Shown here in pieces: positions 14,583 through 20,298 of a stretch of DNA of 20,298 bases (position 1 is the stretch's first letter; every line of letters starts with the position of its first letter). This DNA comes from Acidobacteria bacterium UBA6911. GTDB taxonomy: Bacteria > Acidobacteriota > UBA6911. The stretch lies in contig DKBB01000070.1 in NCBI GenBank assembly GCA_002451015.1, positions 1 through 20,298 on the forward strand. Direction: 5' to 3'. The position numbers were made by a program, and so were the translations under genes. Below the pieces are notes generated by a model. It saw only the letters and a program-made list of their open reading frames with translations. It ran no database searches and was not told where the DNA came from.

Positions 14583-15140
14583 CTACCAACACGGATTTCC
14601 AGAAGGCGCAATCCAATCGGCAACCGACTCGTTGTAAATGACCCGTTTGCTGAATAGCCACTGCCTGTTTACCTTGACCATTTCATCTTCATAATGGCCG
14701 TAAGAATCAATTTCCGCTTTTCGCTCGGGATTGTTGTTTCCATAGTGGAACCAGTAGGCTCTTCCCACGGCCTTGTCTCCGTCGATTTTGATGACAATGT
14801 TGGTAATATTGTGGCGACTTGAAGCTGGATACGGTCCCTGTTCTTCTTCGGAGGGCGGAACAAAAACAGACCGGGACTCTTCCAGGCTTTTACGGATCTC
14901 TTCCCGCCCCTGGACCTGATATTCGATGATATCCAGGATGCCGTCTTCGGTGAAAGTCGACACGTAAGTATCAAGATCGAAAGAATCAAGAGCAAAAAGA
15001 TATCGGGCCTGAAGATCTTCGATCTGGGCCCGATCTTCCGCATAACTGCTCGCTTCGGTGTCGACAGGTGTGCAGGATATGGTCAGTGTCATTAATGCAG
15101 CTGCAATAGTACCTGATAGCATTTCTATCCATTTTCGCAT
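14583..15140 (-). CDS. SnoaL-like (NTF2-fold) protein, probable lipoprotein
   Basis: 185 residues from ATG 15140, which has AAGGAG 8 bases upstream; longer in-frame starts at 15167 and 15212 lack one. Residues 1-23 form a signal sequence ending TISC, an imperfect lipobox with Cys23 as lipidation site. Residues about 33-175 match the SnoaL_4/NTF2 fold: AQIEDLQARYLFALDSFDLD, YVSTFTEDGILD, GREEIRKSL, SSRHNITNIVIKIDGDKAVG, AYWFHY, YGHYEDEMVKVNRQWLFSKR. The His in RHNITN and the Asp/Tyr near the N-terminus are typical pocket residues of the superfamily. Cytoplasmic relatives are isomerases, dehydratases or ring-hydroxylation subunits; a surface-anchored version is less usual. No function can be assigned. 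Probably transcribed alone. Confidence 0.85.
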   Translation of the reverse strand: MRKWIEMLSGTIAAALMTLTISCTPVDTEASSYAEDRAQIEDLQARYLFALDSFDLDTYVSTFTEDGILDIIEYQVQGREEIRKSLEESRSVFVPPSEEEQGPYPASSRHNITNIVIKIDGDKAVGRAYWFHYGNNNPERKAEIDSYGHYEDEMVKVNRQWLFSKRVIYNESVADWIAPSGNPCW

Positions 15141-15546
15141 CCGTTTTCTCCTTAAATTTATTCCCATCAGAATCCATCCCCATGACCAATCCAGCCAGGA
15201 AAATCCTGCCACGCCAGAGGGTGATGCGCTCCGAGGTCGTAAAGTTTCACCCAGGAATCTGCCATAGGCTTAGGCGACCAGTGAAACATGGGCATCCATT
15301 GATCGGGAGTTAAACATGGACACTCATTGTTGCTAAACACTGCGTGAAGGGGTACCTGCGTTTTTTTTCCAACAAACAGAAAAGGGAGCGGCATTCTGCA
15401 TGTAGGCGCATCATTTAGCAACCAAATCGCACCCATCCCATTATCTATTGGTGATCTGTCCGGGTTCGGCCTTACATCCGACACCGATCCCCATCACCAA
15501 TGTCACTACGCGACATTCCATCAACCGGGAATTTTTGCTCTGCTTC
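15141..15546. other. 406-base gap with repeat copy D
   Basis: Upstream region of the SnoaL-like gene and downstream region of the cupin gene. It contains two direct copies of the repeat-end motif (TGGGCATCCATTGA at 15289 and TGGACACTCATTGT at 15317) and the rest of repeat copy D. An open minus frame ending at 15167 includes a tail LYDLGAHHPLAWQDFPGW that looks somewhat protein-like, but I do not recognise it. Confidence 0.45.
15289..15465 (+). repeat. Dispersed repeat copy D
   Basis: Shares with the other copies TGGACACTCATTGT (15317), GGTACCTGC followed by a T-run (compare GGATACCTGC then TTTTTT in copy B), CAGAAAAGGGAGCGGCATTC then CTGCATGTAGGCGC (15396, 79 bases after the end motif, against 81 and 85 in A and B), and CATTATCTATTGG then GTGATCTGT (15451). 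The end motif occurs twice in tandem, 28 bases apart. No inverted partner was found at the other side. Confidence 0.55.
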
Positions 15547-16041
15547 TTAAGCCTTTTTCTTCGATTTCTTGTTATTTTTAGCGATGTATTTGACTTGCTT
15601 GACCTTCGCTATCTTTTTAGGACGGACGGATGCCTCTTTGGTAACCCTCGCATCGATAAAAAGAAACGGCTTGCCGACGCGTTTTATTTCCAGCGGACCA
15701 TGCATCACATTCTTGGGAACAAAGATGTAACAGGGATAATTTATTTTTACGATCTTATCGCCGAGTCTAAACTCAACATCTGCATCGAATTTCGCGAAGT
15801 TTATACTGTCGCCTATGAGGTATATCCACTGGTCGAAGGGGTGCTTGTGCCCCGGATAACCGAGCAGATCAGGTTTTGTAATACGGGCGAATCCCATCGC
15901 CATAACGGATTTGGGTATGTCCAGAGGTCCCAGCCCGGTGACCATCGGCTCTTTGATGGTGTCGTGTATCGATTTCCAGGGTTTCAGTTCCACAACATTC
16001 GGTTCACGTACAACATTCTTCAGTTCATCCATACCTGCCAT
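15547..16041 (-). CDS. Small cupin-domain protein with Lys-rich tail
   Basis: 164 residues from ATG 16041, chosen because AAAGGAG lies 7 bases upstream; a further in-frame ATG at 16113 lacks a ribosome site. Single cupin fold: LLGYPGHKHPFDQWIYLIGD (about 59-78) is motif 1 with His65 and His67 and Gln71 where Glu is common, and YIFVPKNVMHGPLEI (about 105-119) is motif 2 with His114. Three or four ligands could hold one metal ion. The last 30 residues are strongly basic and end KKSKKKA, which might contact nucleic acid or a membrane. No signal peptide. Such stand-alone cupins often accompany ene-reductases and aromatic or steroid catabolic genes; the reaction is unknown. The divergent neighbour is the Fe-S flavoreductase. 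Confidence 0.85.
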   Translation of the reverse strand: MAGMDELKNVVREPNVVELKPWKSIHDTIKEPMVTGLGPLDIPKSVMAMGFARITKPDLLGYPGHKHPFDQWIYLIGDSINFAKFDADVEFRLGDKIVKINYPCYIFVPKNVMHGPLEIKRVGKPFLFIDARVTKEASVRPKKIAKVKQVKYIAKNNKKSKKKA

Positions 16042-16441
16042 AAAAGTCTCCTTTAACCAGATGCGCAAGCCATCAGCGCAAGCATCGCATTTACGATTTC
16101 CATTGGAGTACATTTTATATCAGTACTATGAAGCCCCAATCTAAAATTCTTTCCTTTTTTGGATTCCTTTATGCTGAGTGGGTCTCGGTAATTTTCTCGC
16201 GGGCAGGCATATCGGGCGCACTACGGGCATTTCGAGTGTGTTCGGAGATATCTTTGAAAAGACCTCGTATTATGTTTCTCTTGTTTTGGGGCGAGATACC
16301 CTCGCTTTTACCGGAAACTTCCGAATTATTGCAACACCCCCCGTCCGCAATGTAGTAAGATCTCTGCATGAAATTCATGAGACGTTCACACATAACCTCT
16401 TTTCGGAATCAAAGAGGAGTCCAAACTGACTTACAGTAACG
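16042..16441. other. 400-base gap between cupin and ene-reductase genes
   Basis: Divergent intergenic region that should hold both promoters. Near the cupin start there are two direct copies of GCGCAAGC-ATC (16063-16074 and 16076-16086), 13 bases apart. Short open frames on both strands (about 70-80 codons) have no recognisable features. AGAGGAG occurs about 20 bases before the ene-reductase start, too far for an ideal ribosome site. Nothing else stands out. Confidence 0.4.
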
Positions 16442-18379
16442 ATGGTTACTAAATACCCGAACTTATTTCAACCTATCAAAATCGGCAATCTGGTACTTAA
16501 AAACCGTATCACCAGTGCCCCGATTTACAACTTTCTCGCTACCTACGACAACCACATCACTCGAGAGGGGATAGAGTTCTCCAAACCCGTCGGTAAAGGC
16601 GGAGCAGCAACGGTCACTTTGGGAAGCGGATTTATAAATCGTGTGTTGCCGCCTGCAGCGCATCATATTGTCGGGATGAGTGATGATTTTATGGTTGTCT
16701 ACCTGTCGGAATGGTGTGAAGCGGTTAAGCGCTTTGGCTCAAAAGCATGTGTTGAATTGGTGCCGATTGCTTCATATTTCGGCACGCACGAATATCAGAG
16801 CTCTGTCGGCATACCAATGGAAATTGACTGCAATTTTTTGACCGAGAAGGATCTTAAAGATTTTATCGAGGACTACGCGAAGGCGGCAGCCACCGTGTTG
16901 AAGGCCGACGGAGATATGGTTCTGGTTCACGGCGCCCATTGCCAATTACCCGCCCTGCTGTTTTCAAAAGTATTTAATCGACGGACAGATCAATATGGCC
17001 CCCAGTCTTTTGAGAACCGATGCAGATTCGCCGTGGAAGTTCTGGACGCCATTCGGGCCGAAGTTGGAAACAAGCTGGCGATCGAATACCGTATCAGCGC
17101 TATTGACATGGTCCCCGGATCACCGGATATTCAGGAGGTCATTGAATTCGCTCATACCATCCAGGACAAAATCGACCTGTTGCATGTCTCCAGGGGCAAT
17201 CTGGCCATAAATAAATTGACACCGTATATATTCCCCCCGACTTACATGGACCATAACATCAACATCGCCTACGCCGCTCAGTTTAAGCAAGCCCTGGATA
17301 TTCCCGTCAGTGTTGTCGGTGCGGTCACCTTGGAACAGGCCGAAAAAGCCATAGCGGAAGGAAAGGTGGATCTGGTCGCTTTAGGTCGCCAACTTATAGC
17401 AGATCCGGAAACCGTGAATAAACTGGAACGTGGACGGGATGAGGAGATTCGCCCATGTATACGCTGCAATACATGTATCAGTAGAAGCCACTTTGGGATG
17501 AAACCCCCTAGATGTACTGTAAATCCTGTATTGGGGCGTGAACTGGACTATCCGTGCATTGCAGTGCCAAAACGCAGGAAAAAGGTCGTCGTTGTCGGTG
17601 GCGGCCCGGCCGGGCTGGAAGCCGCCAGGACTTTAGCCGAGCGCGGACATGACATTATCCTTTACGAAAAAAATTCCCGACTGGGCGGACTCTTATGGGA
17701 AGCCAGCACCGCCGCTTTCAAAAAAGATTTACGAAAATATCTTGAGTGGTCTATCCGGATGACGCATCAATACCCGAATATTGATGTGAGACTTTCCACC
17801 GAAGCGACTCCAGATATGATTACTAGTGAAAATGCAGACGCTCTTATCCTAGCCATTGGATCTACCCCAAATATTCCGAAATTGACCTGCGCGGGGAAGT
17901 CCAACGTCATCTGGGTGGGCAATGTTGGGATGAAAGGTATTCATATCGGCAGGAAGGTCCTGGTCGCAGGTGCCGGTTTAACAGGCTGTGAAACGGCATT
18001 AAAGTTCCTGCAGGCCGGGAAAACTGTCACTCTGATCGATATTCTACCGAGGGAAAAACTCGGGACAGGTTCCTCGCCCATCAACGCCTACGCGTTGTTC
18101 GATATTTTGGATAGCCATAAAATTGACTTCAGGCCTGAAACGAAACTGGTGGATGTAACGGATGATTATGTTGTGATCAATAATAACAACGAAGAAGAAA
18201 ACCTGGTGTTTGATACTGTCGTCCTAGCGACAGGCGTCAAGGCGAGCATTGATAATGAAACCGTCAGACGGCTAAGGGCTACTGTGACTGAGAGCTATGT
18301 TGTCGGTGACAGCAACGACAGACAGGGTGCACTCTGGAACGCCACAACAAGCGCATTTGACGCGGCAATGACTATCTAA
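16442..18379 (+). CDS. Old-yellow-enzyme/dienoyl-CoA-reductase-type Fe-S flavoprotein
   Basis: 645 residues, the length of FadH/BaiCD-type enzymes that reduce activated C=C bonds with NAD(P)H. Residues 1-330 form an FMN TIM barrel (LFQPIKIGNLVLKNRI; FNRRTDQYGPQSFENR; ALGRQLIADPE). Cys339, 342, 345 and 358 (PCIRCNTC, RCTVNP) bind a [4Fe-4S] cluster. Residues 380-645 are a nucleotide-binding disulfide-reductase-like domain with VVVVGGGPAGLEAA (FAD, about 383-395) and VAGAGLTGCETA (NAD(P)H, about 508-519). The active-site stretch reads HGAHCQLP where relatives have HGAHGYL, so the usual Tyr acid is absent, which may change substrate or direction. The ribosome site is poor, but MVTKYPNLFQPIKIG is the typical beginning. 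Candidate substrates are enoyl-CoAs, enones, steroids or trimethylamine-like amines; undecided. Cytoplasmic. Confidence 0.92.
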   Translation: MVTKYPNLFQPIKIGNLVLKNRITSAPIYNFLATYDNHITREGIEFSKPVGKGGAATVTLGSGFINRVLPPAAHHIVGMSDDFMVVYLSEWCEAVKRFGSKACVELVPIASYFGTHEYQSSVGIPMEIDCNFLTEKDLKDFIEDYAKAAATVLKADGDMVLVHGAHCQLPALLFSKVFNRRTDQYGPQSFENRCRFAVEVLDAIRAEVGNKLAIEYRISAIDMVPGSPDIQEVIEFAHTIQDKIDLLHVSRGNLAINKLTPYIFPPTYMDHNINIAYAAQFKQALDIPVSVVGAVTLEQAEKAIAEGKVDLVALGRQLIADPETVNKLERGRDEEIRPCIRCNTCISRSHFGMKPPRCTVNPVLGRELDYPCIAVPKRRKKVVVVGGGPAGLEAARTLAERGHDIILYEKNSRLGGLLWEASTAAFKKDLRKYLEWSIRMTHQYPNIDVRLSTEATPDMITSENADALILAIGSTPNIPKLTCAGKSNVIWVGNVGMKGIHIGRKVLVAGAGLTGCETALKFLQAGKTVTLIDILPREKLGTGSSPINAYALFDILDSHKIDFRPETKLVDVTDDYVVINNNNEEENLVFDTVVLATGVKASIDNETVRRLRATVTESYVVGDSNDRQGALWNATTSAFDAAMTI

Positions 18380-18492
18380 CTCCATCCGAAAATTGGTTAT
18401 ATCAGATAGAGTAGAAGGATACCGTTTTATCCCGGACCTGGAGGTCACTGACAACCGGAGCAATCAGGAAAGCAGTCCAACCCGACCGGAGA

Positions 18493-20298
18493 TCAGATCC
18501 CGAACAACTGCCGCAGCATCTCCCGGCCGTTTTCCCAGAACACCAGGATCACTCCCATCAGCGCTCCGCCCGCAATAACCCCGGATGCAACCGGGAAGAG
18601 GAACTCTTCCGCCTGCGGCTTGTTCCCTTTGGACCAGATCATGGCCACGATAGCCCCCATCAGGAAGAGGAAGCCGTAGAACCACTGGAATATCCAGGCC
18701 AGGCCAACGCCTGCCGCCGAGGGGATCCACTTCGACTGCTTCTTGAAAGTCATGGAGAGAATGGGCAGGATGATGCCGAAGAGGCCGCCAATGGCGATGG
18801 ACCAGATCTTCACCGGGTGAAGGTGCGAGAGCCCCATGGCCATCGCCTCGGCTACCCCCTTCCATGTTTGGGCGGCCGGAGCAGGAAACTGGTCTGTGCC
18901 GAGGACGGAAGCATCAGGGACGAGGACCCGGAACGCCGAAACCGTAACCAGTGTCCCCATAAAGATCCCGGCAAACTGGGCGATGAACTGCTTGCGCGGA
19001 TGGGCACCCAGGAGATAGCCGCTCTTCAGATCGGTGAGGAGGTCGGCCGAAGACGATGCGGCGGCGGCAGTGATATTGGCGCTCATGAGGTTGACATTGA
19101 CATTCCCCGGACTCACCGCGCCGAAAGTGAGCTGCATAATTTTTCCCATGGCGCCTACCGGGGTGGTATCGGTCTCACCGGTCACTCGGCAGGCGACCAG
19201 GGCCAGCACAAAGGTCAGAACCACAGCCAGCGCGCTCTGCCAGTAGGGCATGTGGAAGGTAGCGTGGGCGAGAATGGCCAGCGCAAGCAGTGATATTCCC
19301 TGGCCGGCAATGAACCAGGACATGGGGGTCTCGATCTCGGCCATCGGATCTTTCGCCGATACAGTGTCCTTCCTTGAGAGCATGGAGCCCAGGCTCTTGA
19401 AAGCCCGCACCGCACTCTTCCACTGCAGAAACACCGAGAGGATCCCCGAAGTTACCATGCAGGCGGTGCCCCCCCATAGCGTCCACTGCACAAGCTGCCG
19501 GAAACCCGTCTCATGCGGCGGGATAATGTCCTGGCTCTGGAGAACCGGAACGAAAATCATCCAGCAGGTGACCGACCCGATGAAAATGCTGAGGCCGACC
19601 CGCATCCCTACCAGCATACCGGCAGCGATAAAGATCGGGTCCCAAATGAACTGAACCGTTCGCCCTCCCCAGGCGGGACCGAGGGTGATCTCGTTGAGGC
19701 GCGCCACCCAGTTCGAAAGCTGGAACGCTTCCATCCGGGCGGCGATGAGGTGCAGGCCATCGCTCCAGAACTGGCTCAACATAGCGAGCGCGCCGGAGAT
19801 TCCAAGCACCTTGGCCGCACGTTCTCCCTTGTTACCGGTGGCATGGAGAGCGTGGAGCGTCTCAGCGGCAGCGATCCCGCTCGGAAAGCGGAGCTGTTCG
19901 GTGTTGATCATCTGCCGCTTCATGGGAACGGCCATAGTCACGCCTAGGACGGCAAGAAAGAATATCCAGCCGAACAGCATCGGCATGGGGAGGGTCGAGT
20001 TGTTCAGCATGATGTAGGCGGCTAATGCCGAGATCAGGGTGCCCCCGGTGGAGTAACCGGCCGAGCTCGCCGTCGACTGCATGCAGTTGTTCTCAAGGAT
20101 CGTCATCTTTGTCTTGGACAAGCCGATCTTGTGAATCCCGGTCCAGATGGCGTAGGAGAGGATGCATGCGGTGATGGCCACCCCGAACGACCAGCCCGCC
20201 TTGAGGCCAATGTAGATATTCGTGAGAGAAAGAATTCCGCCCAAAAGCGATCCCATGATTATGGCGCGCCATGTAAGCTGGGCAATGGTGTCGCCGCG
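18493..20298 (-). CDS. OPT-family oligopeptide transporter, N-terminus outside window
   Basis: 601 residues are visible, ending in FWENGREMLRQLFGI. The frame stays open upstream of the Met at 20256 to the right edge (residues GDTIAQLTWRAII), and OPT proteins normally begin with such an ELTxRA segment, so the gene is partial at its 5' end and the Met at 20256 is not the start. It is polytopic throughout, with family motifs SLTNIYIGLKAGWSFG, ENNCMQSTASSAGYSTGG, QLRFPSGIAAAETL, SANITAAAASSSADLLTDLK and GYLLGAHPRKQF. OPT carriers import peptides or metal chelates with protons. Base composition is more GC-rich than the preceding ene-reductase gene. Convergent with that gene across a 113-base gap in which I see no clear terminator. 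Substrate unknown. Confidence 0.93.
   Translation of the reverse strand, partial: RGDTIAQLTWRAIIMGSLLGGILSLTNIYIGLKAGWSFGVAITACILSYAIWTGIHKIGLSKTKMTILENNCMQSTASSAGYSTGGTLISALAAYIMLNNSTLPMPMLFGWIFFLAVLGVTMAVPMKRQMINTEQLRFPSGIAAAETLHALHATGNKGERAAKVLGISGALAMLSQFWSDGLHLIAARMEAFQLSNWVARLNEITLGPAWGGRTVQFIWDPIFIAAGMLVGMRVGLSIFIGSVTCWMIFVPVLQSQDIIPPHETGFRQLVQWTLWGGTACMVTSGILSVFLQWKSAVRAFKSLGSMLSRKDTVSAKDPMAEIETPMSWFIAGQGISLLALAILAHATFHMPYWQSALAVVLTFVLALVACRVTGETDTTPVGAMGKIMQLTFGAVSPGNVNVNLMSANITAAAASSSADLLTDLKSGYLLGAHPRKQFIAQFAGIFMGTLVTVSAFRVLVPDASVLGTDQFPAPAAQTWKGVAEAMAMGLSHLHPVKIWSIAIGGLFGIILPILSMTFKKQSKWIPSAAGVGLAWIFQWFYGFLFLMGAIVAMIWSKGNKPQAEEFLFPVASGVIAGGALMGVILVFWENGREMLRQLFGI

Noticed and set aside
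15167..15484. Minus-strand frame with tail LYDLGAHHPLAWQDFPGW
   Set aside because: The last 40 codons look faintly protein-like and could be the end of a gene broken by repeat copy D, but the upstream part is repeat sequence, and I cannot match it to a family.
16128..16429. Short frames on both strands in the cupin/ene-reductase gap
   Set aside because: Similar-length frames on both strands, no ribosome sites and no recognisable features.

Overview
The window looks like a chromosomal segment of an anaerobic or facultative bacterium. A Desulfobacterota (deltaproteobacterial) origin is my best guess, but it is inferred rather than shown. The hints are a Cys-rich winged-helix/ferredoxin protein, a DedA-rhodanese gene that appears to use UGA as selenocysteine, an Fe-S old-yellow-enzyme reductase, and fatty-acid/hydroxy-acid style catabolic genes. 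No rRNA, tRNA, CRISPR array or intact transposase was seen.

Layout. 1-3607 (minus strand): a three-gene unit transcribed as hydroxyacid-oxoacid transhydrogenase-like alcohol dehydrogenase, then methylmalonate-semialdehyde dehydrogenase (mmsA), then an MHS-type MFS transporter cut by the left edge. This reads as uptake and oxidation of a small hydroxy acid through a semialdehyde to an acyl-CoA. 3913-4842 (minus): a DedA membrane protein fused to a rhodanese domain. The obvious reading frame ends at a TGA at 4045-4047, but the same frame continues for 43 more codons of good rhodanese sequence, and a stem-loop shaped like a bacterial SECIS follows the TGA. 4984-5751 (plus): truA. 5826-6024 (minus): relic of a GNAT acetyltransferase with its middle deleted. 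6102-9207 (minus): a compact four-gene unit of a DUF6249-like membrane protein, an ECF sigma factor, a small membrane protein likely to be its anti-sigma factor, and an exported transglutaminase-like protein. 9394-10506 (minus): a winged-helix protein with two [4Fe-4S] ferredoxin motifs and further Cys clusters.

10.8-18.4 kb is more accessory in character. It holds an SDR dehydrogenase, a phosphotriesterase/lactonase-family hydrolase and an exported CapA-like metallophosphatase on the plus strand, a SnoaL-like lipoprotein and a cupin on the minus strand, and a three-domain Fe-S/FMN/FAD ene-reductase on the plus strand. The gaps between these genes are long (250-470 bases). Three of them, plus the gap downstream of dedA, carry degenerate copies of one dispersed repeat whose clearest end is TGGACACCCATTGT; one copy has that 14-mer in perfect inverted orientation at both ends. 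18493 to the right edge (minus) is an OPT-family oligopeptide transporter, truncated at its N-terminus by the window.

The most notable signal is the DedA-rhodanese selenoprotein candidate with its putative SECIS. Next are the dispersed repeat family, the ECF sigma/transglutaminase cassette and the transhydrogenase-mmsA-transporter operon.
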